A stretch of DNA of 64,000 nt from Noviherbaspirillum saxi (GTDB taxonomy: Bacteria > Pseudomonadota > Gammaproteobacteria > Burkholderiales > Burkholderiaceae_D): contig NZ_QYUO01000002.1 in the NCBI RefSeq assembly GCF_003591035.1, forward strand, positions 1,550,001-1,614,000, given 5' to 3'. Shown here one piece after another: positions 32,067 through 41,647 of the stretch. Position numbers and translations under genes: made by a program. How positions within the stretch are numbered: the first letter of the stretch is position 1; each line of letters begins with the position of its first letter. The notes under the pieces were generated by a model. It did no database searches. It was not told the DNA's origin and saw only the letters and a list, made by a program, of their open reading frames with translations.

Positions 32067-33191
32067 TTAAGGCGTATCTTGACGAAAGCGGCGAACCGAA
32101 GCATTGACGACTCCTTCGGTGCTTCCGCTGCTCGCCCGCTGCTGCCGCAGAAAGGTAGCATCGCTGCCTTCATGCGACGTCTTGTAGATATGTTCCAGCG
32201 CCGGCAGGCAATCCAGTTGCGCTGCAAAGGGCTCGATCTTGCGCAAGGTCGTCAGAATATCTTCGCGCACCGACAAGCTTTCGTGCGTCTGTGGATGCAC
32301 GATCGTTCCATCGAGCCCAAAACGGCATGCCTGAAAACGATTGTAGTTATAGACGAGATAATCCTCTTCACGCGGCGCAGGCTCGGTCCCCTCACGGAGA
32401 TAACTGCATAGCGCTTGCAGATAGCAGGCCAGCGCCGCGGCCCGTTCGACCGTCAAAGGCGTGTCGCAGACACGCAGTTCAATCGTGCCGTACTCCGGCT
32501 TGGGTCGGATATCCCAGTAAAAGTCCTTCATGCTCTTTACGATTCCGGTGCTTTCCATCTTGGAGAAGAACTCGGTGCGAAAGGCGTCCCAGGAAAGCAG
32601 AAACGGCGCTCGACCGCTGAGAGGAAACGCGAAGACAGAATTCAGACGTGAAGAATTGAACAAAGTATCACGGCCCTGAAAGTATGGCGACGATGCCGAC
32701 AGTGCGATGAAATGCGGAACGAACCTGTTGAGACAATGCAAAAGGTTCAGCGCCTCGTCGCCGGATCCGCATCCCACATGGACGTGCTGGCCGAATATGG
32801 TGAACTGCTTGGCGAGATAGCCGTATAGCGTGGACACTTCCTTGAAGCGCGGTTTGGAAAATATCTTGCGCTCCGACCATTTCTGGAATGGGTGCGTGCC
32901 ACCCCCACAGACACCTACATTGAGCATGTCGCCAGCATGAACCAGTGCATCGCGGATTTCGCGCAATTGCGACAGTAATCCGTAGTAGCCAGTGTGTATG
33001 TCGGTCGATACCTCGATCATGCTTTCGGTGATCTCAGGTACGACGTTTCCTGGAAAGCGTTTTCGAGCAAGCAGGGCAAGCATGTCCGGGCTTGCGTCGA
33101 CAAGATCGAAATCGCTCAAACTCACAAGCTGGAGTTCAAGCTCGACGCCGAGCGTCAAGGGTTTTGACGTGCTGAATGGCTCAAGCGGCAT
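32067..33191 (-). CDS. YbdK-family carboxylate-amine ligase (glutamate-cysteine ligase type 2)
   Basis: About 374 residues from the ATG at 33191, with GGGAG seven bases upstream. Family motifs include TLGVELELQLV, VPEITESMIEVSTD, GQHVHVGC and GTIELRVCDTPLTV. YbdK proteins are ATP-dependent ligases with weak gamma-glutamyl-cysteine-forming activity in vitro. The start lies four bases after the stop of the upstream antiporter gene, so the two form an operon. Confidence 0.9.
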   Translation of the reverse strand: MPLEPFSTSKPLTLGVELELQLVSLSDFDLVDASPDMLALLARKRFPGNVVPEITESMIEVSTDIHTGYYGLLSQLREIRDALVHAGDMLNVGVCGGGTHPFQKWSERKIFSKPRFKEVSTLYGYLAKQFTIFGQHVHVGCGSGDEALNLLHCLNRFVPHFIALSASSPYFQGRDTLFNSSRLNSVFAFPLSGRAPFLLSWDAFRTEFFSKMESTGIVKSMKDFYWDIRPKPEYGTIELRVCDTPLTVERAAALACYLQALCSYLREGTEPAPREEDYLVYNYNRFQACRFGLDGTIVHPQTHESLSVREDILTTLRKIEPFAAQLDCLPALEHIYKTSHEGSDATFLRQQRASSGSTEGVVNASVRRFRQDTP

Positions 33192-33195
33192 GCTG

Positions 33196-34380
33196 CTACT
33201 CCTCCCTTTCCGATGTCTCGCCCGCAAACCGCAACGCCAGCAGCGTAAGAACTGGTCCGAAAACGGCAAGCAGCAGCGTCGCTGCGGCCAGCGGCGCAAG
33301 CTGGTCCATCAGGTCGACCCCCATGGACCTGGTCTGCACCAACAGGCCGATAACCAATACCGACATCGGTGACATTGCGATACCGGTCAATGCTCCCTTG
33401 CGCCATGTTGTTCCGCTCAGGCGAGCAAACAGCATGGCTCCAAACAATTTCGACATAAAGCGCGCGGCCAACAGTGCGAGCGCAATATGAACACCGGTAA
33501 CAATTCTTGGCCAGGCCAGCGTCGCACCGATAAATACGAAAAGAAGTACGGTAAGCAGATCGCCCAGCACACCGAAATTTCGCTGGGCCTGACCAAGCGT
33601 CACACGCCGATGACGGACAACAAATCCAAAACTCAGCGTCGCGACGATAGCGGAGACCTTGAATGTCTGCGCCAGTGCAGCCAACAGGATTACTGCGATG
33701 GCAAATGCTATAGTCGCATCCTGCCCCAGGGTGCCCAATTTGCGCAACAATGCGGGTACTGCGTAACCGAAAGCTACCCCGATGGCACAGGACGCGCCTA
33801 ACACAAGCAGGCTATTGGAGACCGCGCCCCAAATGCTACCGGAGCTTTGAAACGACCAAAGACCGACAATCAGATTAAAGACGAACACAGCAAAAAAACA
33901 GTTGAGTGCAGCCATGTGCAGCACACGCTCGGTGACTTGGCCTGAACTACGCTGTTCATTGACTACACGCAAAACTTCGGCAGGTGACGTGGAGACCGCC
34001 AGTGCGGACACCAATAGTCCGGGTAATCCTTGCATTCCTAACGAAGAAACCACGACATATACGAGTACGAACGTAATGACTGATTCCACCACACCGCTCG
34101 CGGCGATCCACCAGTTGGTCCGAAGCCAACGCAGATTGATTCGATATGCAAACTCGAACAGGATAAGTCCGAAGGCCATGTTGGCAATCAACATGATTGA
34201 ACTGTCGCTGGGCCGCGGCAGCAATCCTGTCTGTGCATAAGACAGGAACATGCCTGTCAGACTGTAGATACTGATTCGTGGCAGGTTGGTGCCCCTATGG
34301 ACGAGTTCACCCAGTATCCATGCGACTGCCACTGCCAGCGGCCAGACAAAATCCACGCTAAGTGGAAAAAATTCGGTCAT
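33196..34380 (-). CDS. Cation/proton antiporter, CPA2-type membrane domain only
   Basis: The 394-residue protein has about 11-12 hydrophobic helices and the CPA2-like patterns of a Na+/H+ or K+/H+ exchanger (for example LLVSALAVSTSPAEVLRVV and MSPMSVLVIGLLV). There is no C-terminal RCK/TrkA-N nucleotide-binding domain such as Kef proteins have. It is the first gene of the pair with the YbdK-type ligase; GGAGG lies just ahead of the ATG. Ion specificity cannot be read. Confidence 0.87.
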   Translation of the reverse strand: MTEFFPLSVDFVWPLAVAVAWILGELVHRGTNLPRISIYSLTGMFLSYAQTGLLPRPSDSSIMLIANMAFGLILFEFAYRINLRWLRTNWWIAASGVVESVITFVLVYVVVSSLGMQGLPGLLVSALAVSTSPAEVLRVVNEQRSSGQVTERVLHMAALNCFFAVFVFNLIVGLWSFQSSGSIWGAVSNSLLVLGASCAIGVAFGYAVPALLRKLGTLGQDATIAFAIAVILLAALAQTFKVSAIVATLSFGFVVRHRRVTLGQAQRNFGVLGDLLTVLLFVFIGATLAWPRIVTGVHIALALLAARFMSKLFGAMLFARLSGTTWRKGALTGIAMSPMSVLVIGLLVQTRSMGVDLMDQLAPLAAATLLLAVFGPVLTLLALRFAGETSEREE

Positions 34381-34720
34381 GCATCCTCCATGCGTGTGGA
34401 TCGAGCACTACTGCTCACGCCGCGTCGCAAATTCGCATTTATTAGGATTAAGATCAAAAACGAGCCATAAACTCTAATGCCCTTATGCAATATTCATCCC
34501 CATTCCCAGACCGTCAGCAGACCATCAGTAAACATCCCCTGCTCTCTCTATAACACGCTACCGTTTTCCTCCGAAAGGCGGTCGGAATTTATGTAGATTT
34601 TCTGATAGCGCAAGATCGCCCATGCGGCAACATAGAACGGCTCGTGCATATTCCAGGTACGGGAATTGTTCCGTCGAATGGATGCAATGTCCAAGCCTGT
34701 GCAGGCAAAAGCGTTCTGTC
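34381..34720. other. Intergenic region downstream of the winged-helix gene
   Basis: About 340 bases between the antiporter and winged-helix genes. It likely holds the antiporter operon promoter. No gene or distinct structure is seen. Confidence 0.4.
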
Positions 34721-35113
34721 CTATTTCCCAATCTTGCCTGTCGCCGCTGATGCAGTGGACGTCACAGGACCATGCATGTTCGCGGAATGAATCAGATTGC
34801 TGATCTCAACCAGATGCTGCGCATATGTACTTGCAAGCTGGTCGATAATGACTGCTACTCCCGGCTTCGATGGCGCATAGCAATGGAAACCGGGTAATCC
34901 CTCGATCTCCTTTGTCAGACCAGCTTGATGAAGTTGGTTTAGAACGTCCGTCGCTGCGCGCTCGGTCATGTACAGACGCTTCGCCAGCCTGCTGCCGTCC
35001 CATGGATGCTCGGCTTTGGCCCTGATCAATAGCATTGCCTCAAGAAATGGAACAGAGGGAATCGTTCCCAGGATGAACTGTTTTACTTCATCCGGGATGT
35101 AATTTTGCTGCAT
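34721..35113 (-). CDS. Winged-helix-like hypothetical protein
   Basis: About 130 residues from the ATG at 35113, preceded by AAGGAAATG; a frame opening at 35170 lacks such a site. Residues about 25-75 (LEAMLLIRAKAEHPWDGSRLAKRLYMTERAATDVLNQLHQAGLTKE) look like a winged helix-turn-helix in which species of MarR type or similar hold. It could be a transcription regulator; the target is unknown. Confidence 0.6.
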   Translation of the reverse strand: MQQNYIPDEVKQFILGTIPSVPFLEAMLLIRAKAEHPWDGSRLAKRLYMTERAATDVLNQLHQAGLTKEIEGLPGFHCYAPSKPGVAVIIDQLASTYAQHLVEISNLIHSANMHGPVTSTASAATGKIGK

Positions 35114-35384
35114 AAAACATTTCCTTACTTCTGCACCATACCTTGGCCTCTCATACTTGTCTTTGCGCAAATTGTAGCTAATCGCCTATAGAAGATCGGT
35201 CTAGCATGGGAATACAAATCCGCGGCACGAAACCATCAAACTTTTATCAGCGTGAAAAGTATGTCGACTGTCGCCAAGGTTCAGGTTCGTGCTATTAGTG
35301 AGATCATCGCCGGCGGTTCAGCGAGTTGGCACTGCTTGCAATCGAAGAATCTGCTTGAGAAGTTTCCCAAAACGACTGAAAAAA

Positions 35385-35414
35385 CAGTCCGTCCGGACTG
35401 GCCGGAGCGGACTG
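35385..35414. repeat. GC-rich inverted repeat
   Basis: CAGTCCGTCCGG pairs with CCGGAGCGGACTG with one bulged base. It is not followed by a T-tract. It could be a transcript structure or protein-binding site; nothing more can be said. Confidence 0.4.
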
Positions 35415-35699
35415 AAAGGATTCCAGACTATATATCTGTCGGTAATTTATTCCGGCTGCCAATACACGAACCTGTCATGCATGAACAGCGAATAAAATCG
35501 ACTTGACAGCAACATAGCCTCACCTGAAAAGGCAATGCGACCGGTAAACGCATGTCCTCTGTTGATATTTGCCATCTTGCATCAAGAAACTTAGGCGAGA
35601 CTTAAACCGAGGAAATATGTATTTTATGTAAGGCTCAAAGTGCGGCACAGGTATTTTCAAATGCAAAAAAATGGTGCAAAATCCGTTTGCAGTTAAAAA

Positions 35700-35765
35700 T
35701 CCATATCCGAAGAGAGTGGGAGACAACAGAAAGCCCGTGTCCGAAAGACGCGGGCTTTCCCTTTG
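35700..35765 (+). ncRNA. Candidate small RNA ending in a hairpin
   Basis: GAAGAGAGTGGGAGACAACAG is followed by a hairpin (GAAAGCCCG / CGGGCTTTC). A similar order of GAGAGA, GAGACA, AGAAA and a CCCG-rich hairpin is seen at 59990-60073. The hairpin could also be the terminator of the qseC-like gene on the minus strand. No start codon follows the Shine-Dalgarno-like GGGAGACA. Confidence 0.35.
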
Positions 35766-35842
35766 TAAATCCGATTTTTTTATGGAACTATTTCTGCCCC
35801 AAAGAAATACATTCTATATATCTTCGGACAGCCGCACCCTGC

Positions 35843-37177
35843 TCAAGCAGGTGCGGATTCGCTTGTTTCTGCCATAGCGGCTGACATCATGATGTCCACC
35901 TTTAACCCACCAAGCCTTGAATGTCCTAAGTGTACCGTTGCGTCATGACGGTCTGCGATTGCCTTCACAATTGCAAGACCTAAACCACTGCCTCCTGCGC
36001 TAGTCCCGGGCACGCGATAGAATCGGTCGAATACGCGCAATCGATTCTCTTCCGAAATACCGGGCCCGGAATCCTCCACTGTCAGCATGACCCTTGCGTT
36101 TTCGAACGAGATTGCGATCGCAACTGTTCCATCATGCGGTGCATATCGGACCGCGTTGTCGATCAAATTGCGAATCATGATGCGCAATGCTTCAGCATTG
36201 CCTGAAACGCTGATGTCGGCCACATCGCCAAGTCGAATTTCCACATTGCGAGACGACGCAAGCGGACCGACATCCGAGATGGCATTTTCCATGCAAGCCG
36301 AAAGTCGAACCGGTGCCTGTGGCGGAGAATCCGAAAGCGGGTCTTGCCGTGCAAGCGCAAGCAATTGCTCCACCAGTCTTGATGCACGCTCGACCCCGCC
36401 TTGCAGGCGCGCCACGGCCTGTGTGCGCGCAGCTTCGTCCTTTGCCCGCGTCAGCGTCTGTAGCTGCAACTTCAGGGCGGTAAGCGGGGAGCGGAGTTCA
36501 TGGGCGGCATCGGCCACGAAATGCTGCTGCGAACGCAGGGCATTGGCCATGCGCCCGAGCAAGGAATTGAGTTCGGCAACCAGCAGCGAGACTTCGCGCG
36601 GCACGCCTTCATCGGAGACAGGCGCAAGCGAGTCGGCATTGCGATGCGCGAGATCGTGGCCGATGCGGTTAAGCGGGCTCAGCGCGGATGTAACAACCCA
36701 CCATGCTACGGCAAACAGCAACAGCGATACCGGAATGATGGGCCACAAGGAATGTACGGCCAGCGAGATGGCACGATCGCGCCGTGTCTCCATTTTTTGT
36801 GCGACCTGAATCCGTCTGGCCTGATGTTCGATCGCATAGACGCGCCAGTCACCGTTATTCAGCGATACGGTCGAAAAACCGACTTCGGCCTGCTGCGGAA
36901 GGAACAGATACGGGCGTCGCTGAAAAACCCTGACACCGTCATCGCTCCATATCTGAATCACGAAATCGAAATTGGTACTGGGCTTGGACGAGGTATACCA
37001 CTCGGTATCGTCAAGACCGGTGTCCTTGAGTGCGAACGCCATCTGCTTCATGTGGTAGTCGAACAGCTTGTTCGCCTCCTGCATCGCTTCGCGCAGAGAG
37101 ACGGCAAACTGGAGCGCGGCGGACCCCATAATCGCCACGCCCAGCAGCAGGATGAGCCTTATACGCAAAGACCGCAT
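35843..37177 (-). CDS. QseC-type sensor histidine kinase
   Basis: The 444-residue protein has a membrane helix near residues 5-25, a periplasmic loop of about 120 residues, a second helix near 145-165 (SLWPIIPVSLLLFAVAWWVV), HAMP-like linker, HisKA with His226 in AAHELRSPL and a HATPase with NLIDNAVRYAP, DSGPGIS and GGSGLGLAIV. It resembles QseC/PmrB-type kinases. Its start overlaps the response regulator stop by one base. The sensed signal is unknown. The gene name is left out because orthology is not proven. Confidence 0.88.
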   Translation of the reverse strand: MRSLRIRLILLLGVAIMGSAALQFAVSLREAMQEANKLFDYHMKQMAFALKDTGLDDTEWYTSSKPSTNFDFVIQIWSDDGVRVFQRRPYLFLPQQAEVGFSTVSLNNGDWRVYAIEHQARRIQVAQKMETRRDRAISLAVHSLWPIIPVSLLLFAVAWWVVTSALSPLNRIGHDLAHRNADSLAPVSDEGVPREVSLLVAELNSLLGRMANALRSQQHFVADAAHELRSPLTALKLQLQTLTRAKDEAARTQAVARLQGGVERASRLVEQLLALARQDPLSDSPPQAPVRLSACMENAISDVGPLASSRNVEIRLGDVADISVSGNAEALRIMIRNLIDNAVRYAPHDGTVAIAISFENARVMLTVEDSGPGISEENRLRVFDRFYRVPGTSAGGSGLGLAIVKAIADRHDATVHLGHSRLGGLKVDIMMSAAMAETSESAPA

Positions 37178-37836
37178 CAGTTTTTCTCTACCATGTAGCC
37201 CAGGCCGCGGACATTGATGACGAACTGTTGCCCCAGCTTTTTTCGCAAGCCATGTATGTACACTTCAATGGCATTACTCTCTACGTCTCCGGCCCAACCG
37301 TATAAGCGCTCTTCCAACTGAGTGCGTGAAAGAATGGCGCCTGGCCTTGCGACCAGCGCATCGAGAATCGCCCATTCGCGCGAGGAAAGCATGACCTGGC
37401 GATCTGCAATCATCACTTGACGCGTTGCTGCATTAACCAGCACTTCACCATTGCGATACACCGAATCCGTATTGCCTCGCGCGCGCCGCACCAGCGCATG
37501 CAGACGCGCAATCAGTTCTTCGAGATCGAACGGTTTGATCAGGTAATCATCGGCACCAGCCTTGAGGCCAAGCACCCGCTCGGGTACCGTGTCGCGCGCA
37601 GTTACTGCCATGACCGGAGTGCTGTCGGACCGGGTCCGCATCGCGCGTAACAGCTCGATGCCATCTTTTCCAGGCAATCCAAGGTCGAGCAGAACTGCAT
37701 CGTAGGTTTGTGTGGCAAGCGCAGCGTCGGCTGCATTTCCGTCCCTTACCCAATCAATGGCAATACCCTCTCCATCCAGTGCAATCTGGATGTTTTCACC
37801 GATCATTACATCGTCTTCCACCAGCAGGATTTTCAT
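37177..37836 (-). CDS. OmpR-family response regulator (QseB-like)
   Basis: 219 residues. The receiver domain has phospho-acceptor Asp51 (LLDLGLPG) and Lys in IKPFDLEE; the C-terminal winged helix (LSSREWAILDALVARPG, VEVYIHGLRKKLG-like) binds DNA. It is the partner of the downstream sensor kinase, with a TGATG junction. Regulatory targets are unknown. Confidence 0.9.
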   Translation of the reverse strand: MKILLVEDDVMIGENIQIALDGEGIAIDWVRDGNAADAALATQTYDAVLLDLGLPGKDGIELLRAMRTRSDSTPVMAVTARDTVPERVLGLKAGADDYLIKPFDLEELIARLHALVRRARGNTDSVYRNGEVLVNAATRQVMIADRQVMLSSREWAILDALVARPGAILSRTQLEERLYGWAGDVESNAIEVYIHGLRKKLGQQFVINVRGLGYMVEKN

Positions 37837-38493
37837 AATGCCATCAATTCAGCCTCGTCGCGTCTGTAGCAACAACCCGGCAGATTGTAGTGGCGGTCGC
37901 AGGCGCGCGGCAAGCGGAGTATTGCCGTTCTACACGGAACGGCCTTCTTGGAACGCTCGAATACTGCGATGTAGGAATACGTCTATGGCTAACCATAGAC
38001 GTATTTGAACAGACAAAGAAGTCTACGCGACGCTCAGCCGGAGCTGGCAATTTGAAGGAGGATTACACATGCATGATGCGGCCTGGAGGCTCACGTCACA
38101 CACAGAAATTTCAGAAAAATTATCTGCGCCCGAATCGTCCAAAGCGATCACGGCGCTCCAATTCGATACGTTGTACCCGCGGACTTGTAACAACAGGAAC
38201 ACACTTGACCTCGATTCCAGTCATTCCCGTTTTGCCGCTTACTTGTGCAGACTTCTCAACAATGTTCTGTACGAAAAAGTTTTGTGCCATACGCCCCCCC
38301 AATGTAATTCCCAGTCAAAACGACGCATGCCCGAGTTGCGAACGTCGCAGTTCACATGCATTGCGCAGTGGAAGTGTCGCATGTGATTCTTAAGCCAGGC
38401 TTAGGAATCAATTGAGGTTTAGCAATAGTACTTGTTCATGCAGCAATATCGCTCGGATGATACGCATCAGGTCTCGACAGTAGCGTCATGGAA
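37837..38493. other. Intergenic region with hairpin and an orphan Shine-Dalgarno site
   Basis: About 660 bases. It includes a perfect hairpin at 37976-38005 and an AAGGAGG sequence at about 38055 followed by ATG at 38069. That ATG opens a 105-codon frame; another frame reads 167 codons (37890-38393) and the minus strand has a 60-codon one (38120-38302). None resembles a known protein, so I do not call a gene. Confidence 0.45.
37976..38005. repeat. Perfect 13-bp hairpin
   Basis: AATACGTCTATGG and its complement CCATAGACGTATT are separated by CTAA. It lies upstream of the qseB-like gene and could be an operator or a terminator. Confidence 0.5.
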
Positions 38494-39138
38494 TTATCCA
38501 AATCGCATGTCGGCCACGAAGGGATTGTTCAACCGCTCATGCCCGAACGAAGACGTGGGTCCATGGCCTGGTATGAAAACAACATCATCGCCAAGTGGCC
38601 AAAGCTTGTTGCGTATCGAATCGATCAGGGTTTGGTGATCGCCACGCGGAAAGTCGGTACGCCCGATTGAGCCTTGAAACAGCACGTCGCCGACCAGCGC
38701 AAGGCGTACACCGCGATGGAAATAGACCACGTGACCAGGCGTGTGACCTGGGCAATGCAATACCTCCAGTGTCTGATCGCCAAACTGTATCGTATCGCCA
38801 TCCACCAGCCAGCGATCAGGCTCGAAGACTTCCGCCGGCGGGAAACCCATTCGTCGCGTAGCCTCGTCAAGCTGGTCGAGCCAGAATTTATCTTCCTTGT
38901 GCGGGCCCTCTATAGGTACACCGAACTCTTGCCGGACAAGACCAGCACCGGCGCAGTGGTCCAGATGCGCATGAGTCAGCAATACCTTTTCGAGGACAAC
39001 CCCGAGTTCTTTGAGAGCCGCGCAGAGTCGAGGGACTTCACCGCCAGGATCGACAATTGCGGCACGACCCGTACTTTCACAAACCAGAATGCTACAGTTT
39101 TGCTGGTAGGGGGTGACGGGAACAATCGCGCATTTCAT
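38494..39138 (-). CDS. MBL-fold metallo-hydrolase (glyoxalase II-like)
   Basis: About 214 residues from the ATG at 39138; the longer frame to 39318 has no ribosome site. The metal-binding motif THAHLDH (His56, His58, Asp60, His61) is complete, followed by GHTPGHVVYF and GDVLFQGSIGRTD, and FIPGHGPTS. It resembles YcbL-like hydroxyacylglutathione hydrolases that act in methylglyoxal detoxification. Its substrate is inferred only. Confidence 0.9.
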   Translation of the reverse strand: MKCAIVPVTPYQQNCSILVCESTGRAAIVDPGGEVPRLCAALKELGVVLEKVLLTHAHLDHCAGAGLVRQEFGVPIEGPHKEDKFWLDQLDEATRRMGFPPAEVFEPDRWLVDGDTIQFGDQTLEVLHCPGHTPGHVVYFHRGVRLALVGDVLFQGSIGRTDFPRGDHQTLIDSIRNKLWPLGDDVVFIPGHGPTSSFGHERLNNPFVADMRFG

Positions 39139-39316
39139 AACAAAAACCTGAACTGGATAAAGATCGGAAGTATGCCATGCCGCAACCGCTTGCTTCCACA
39201 TATGCCAGATAGGAGAAAAAATGTAACCAAGCATGCATGTGGAACATGCTGCGCCTACCTTCCTTTCCTTGGCTAATGCGCTATAAATAAGGGATGTGTC
39301 AGGCGCGGAGCGAACC

Positions 39317-39550
39317 ATGAAAACGACTTTTCACGAAGTGGAGCTTGGAAAAGCAGTCATACAGAACGCCACCGATTTGGGAACCGAACAATTGGTGGTT
39401 ACCCTGCATCCGGAAAATAAGGCGGCTATTCAGATTCAAATCCGGCAGGACACCAATGGCGGCACTCCGACCTCAAGTTCAATCGCGATCAATCCACACG
39501 GCCTTGAACAGCTGGTTCGCTGGTTGCGCGAAGAAGGCGCATTGTCATAA
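39317..39550 (+). CDS. Small hypothetical protein
   Basis: About 77 residues from the ATG at 39317, with GGAGCGAACC as a good ribosome site. The protein begins MKTTFHEVELGKAV and contains LVVTLHPENKAAIQIQI; beta strands plus a C-terminal helix. No family is recognised. Confidence 0.6.
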   Translation: MKTTFHEVELGKAVIQNATDLGTEQLVVTLHPENKAAIQIQIRQDTNGGTPTSSSIAINPHGLEQLVRWLREEGALS

Positions 39551-39777
39551 GGTATAAACCGCCGGAAATGATGAGCAAGCGCTTGTGTCCTGCATGCAAG
39601 CGATGGCGGAAATTTTGCCCCGATCCATGATATTGGTATACGAAAAGTTTGCCAGTTGCGATATGACTCTGCGTGCTTTTTATGCCAGAAGCACTTTGCA
39701 GGATTGAGCGTCGATACGACTATGTGCGCGGCACATGAACGAGCGTCGTCCATGTTGCCGATACTCGATATTGCTTG

Positions 39778-39966
39778 TCACCAGAGATCGGATTCGGCCA
39801 GTTTTCTTTCCGCCGCACGGTCCTCAATTACCCGACGGCGTAATACCCTGGCATACATCAAGTGCTGATGCTGTTGAGCATCCATGGGAGGTTCGGTCAT
39901 GATTTCCTTCAGGGTCGCGGGCGAATCATTACCTTGAGAAGGTTTAACAAACGGTTTGGTATGCAT
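39778..39966 (-). CDS. Small hypothetical protein, helical C-terminus
   Basis: About 62 residues from the ATG at 39966, with GAGAGAGTGACC upstream; the longer frame from 40167 looks unlike coding sequence. The end (YARVLRRRVIEDRAAERKLAESDLW) is a strongly charged helix. No known family. Confidence 0.5.
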   Translation of the reverse strand: MHTKPFVKPSQGNDSPATLKEIMTEPPMDAQQHQHLMYARVLRRRVIEDRAAERKLAESDLW

Positions 39967-40162
39967 GGTCACTCTCTCAACTCCTGTTTTTTGCAGTCGA
40001 ATACCTGTGGCGCAATAACCGCAGTTAGAGCCAATTCGGCCTGAACGCGTCAGCCGAGGCCGAACTGGACTCTGCATCCATTGTCTGCCATGCGGAGAAA
40101 ATTTACCATACCATGCGCATGGGACATTTCTTCTCACCGCCAAAATGCCTTGCATTAAAAGA

Positions 40163-40187
40163 AACAAGGGGCTTGTAACCCCTTGTT
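40163..40187 (-). terminator. Rho-independent terminator after the SRPBCC gene
   Basis: AACAAGGGG pairs with CCCCTTGTT around TTACAAG, followed on the minus strand by TTCTTTTAA. It lies about 25 bases after the stop codon. Confidence 0.8.
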
Positions 40188-40213
40188 GATTCCAGCATCA
40201 CATGTCTTTTGTC

Positions 40214-40759
40214 TCAATGTGGAGCTACAGAGCCGCGCCAGGCACCGGTTTCCGTACCTTGACTTTCCAGGAGCTGTTTGAAACGCTTCAAATTACCTTG
40301 CGCCTGCAACTTCACCATTCCCAAGGTATCGCCGATCTGTTCATCCATGCCCTGAGGCTCATAATCCATCTGCAGCATGATGCGTGTGGTCGAGTCGGAA
40401 ATCTTGTGGAAGGTCACCACACCTGCATTTCTGGCCCCGCTGATACTACGCCATGCAATGCGTTTGTCCGGAATCTGTTCAGTGATTTCGGCGTCCCATT
40501 CCTCTTCCTTGCCTGCGACATCGGCACGCCAATGCACATGCGTGTCATCGAGTTGCCGGACTTCACGCACGCTGTCCATGAACCGTGGGAATTGCTCGAA
40601 TTGGGTCCACTGATTATAAGCAGTGCTGACCGGGACATTGACGTCAATTGAGACCGTGGTCGACGATGTCAGTCCGGATCCGCGCGACTTCTTCATCTGT
40701 TTTGATAACAGCACGCCACCTACTGCAAGCGCGGCGACCGTTACTATTCTGTTTAACAT
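40214..40759 (-). CDS. Membrane-anchored SRPBCC (polyketide-cyclase-like) protein
   Basis: The 181-residue protein has an N-terminal hydrophobic helix (LNRIVTVAALAVGGVLLSKQ) followed by a START/SRPBCC-like domain: YNQWTQFEQFPRFMDSVREV, WRADVAGKEEEWDAEI and MLQMDYEPQGMDEQIGD. AAGGAGATTCCT lies directly before the ATG. The family binds hydrophobic ligands; the role here is unknown. Confidence 0.85.
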   Translation of the reverse strand: MLNRIVTVAALAVGGVLLSKQMKKSRGSGLTSSTTVSIDVNVPVSTAYNQWTQFEQFPRFMDSVREVRQLDDTHVHWRADVAGKEEEWDAEITEQIPDKRIAWRSISGARNAGVVTFHKISDSTTRIMLQMDYEPQGMDEQIGDTLGMVKLQAQGNLKRFKQLLESQGTETGAWRGSVAPH

Positions 40760-41226
40760 AGGAATCTCCTTTGGGTGAGCGCTTAAGATTGAAAGCTATG
40801 GTGCCCATACATATGGGTTTTACTACCTACGAAAACGTACCTCGCAGCGTAATCCACTACATAGCTTGTTGATAAACACCCAATCAAAAAGTTCAGGTAT
40901 TGCTTGAAGTTGCCGCAGATGCATTAGCAACAATTAATGCATAAACGACAATTTTACTTCGGTCGAATTTAAGATTCAAAACTGCACATTGTCTTTTTAT
41001 CATTATTTTTGTGTTGCTGAAGTAAACAAAAGAATAGTCTGTGACTAATGCGCCGTTACATCATGTAACACTCGATTGGTCAACGATTTCCAAAGACCGT
41101 TCGTTTTGACAAGACGGGACAAAGGACTTACCGGCACCCAACGTAGACCAAACAAATTGATTGTCGATTTGAAAATATACAGTTGGTCCCATAGTCCATG
41201 CCTTCGGAATAATAAATGGAGAAATG
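40760..41226. other. A/T-rich intergenic region
   Basis: About 470 bases between divergent genes, rich in A and T. A GTTACATCATGTAAC inverted repeat occurs near 41050. It should contain promoters of both flanking genes. No gene is seen. Confidence 0.4.
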
Positions 41227-41541
41227 ATGGAAATCAGTCGAATCAGGGAACAGCTTGCGCGCGTTGAGCAATCTATAGAGGCAGCCCGGGAAATGTGCGA
41301 ACGCAATACGCAAAAACAGGTATATGCCTCGCTGACAGCGCTTAATCATGATTCCACGGAATTGAAATACAGTCTCGGCGATGAAAGACATGATGCAGTC
41401 GTACGGGATCATATTGATCACTTGCGCACCACCGGCGAGTTCCTTATGCGCACTTCAGAGCGCCTGCAACACAAGGACACGAGAAAGGCCCTTGTACAAC
41501 TTCATGACGAACTGTTCGTGCTCGTCAATTACCTGCAATAA
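41227..41541 (+). CDS. Small helical hypothetical protein
   Basis: About 104 residues from the ATG at 41227, with GGAG six bases upstream; an ATG at 41224 would place it only three bases away. Sequence MEISRIREQLARVEQSIEAAREMCERN and later segments predict a coiled coil throughout. No family is recognised. Confidence 0.6.
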   Translation: MEISRIREQLARVEQSIEAAREMCERNTQKQVYASLTALNHDSTELKYSLGDERHDAVVRDHIDHLRTTGEFLMRTSERLQHKDTRKALVQLHDELFVLVNYLQ

Positions 41542-41647
41542 GCCTTGAGCCTTGGTATCGAAGGGCATCGCGGTCCTTCGATACGATTCAGCGAAACACG
41601 CCTGCAATCCTGGCGCATAGGACTGGTTTCACCGGGATGACTAGGAT

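Larger units (their letters stand above)
35114..35842. other. Intergenic region with hairpins and a candidate RNA
   Basis: About 730 bases. A strong inverted repeat lies at 35385-35414 (CAGTCCG arms), and a candidate small RNA or terminator at 35700-35765 (listed). Open frames at 35252-35506 lack ribosome sites and resemble nothing. Confidence 0.45.

Noticed and set aside
37890..38393. 167-codon plus-strand frame
   Set aside because: No ribosome site at its start, low-quality composition and competes with the 38069 frame; neither is convincing.
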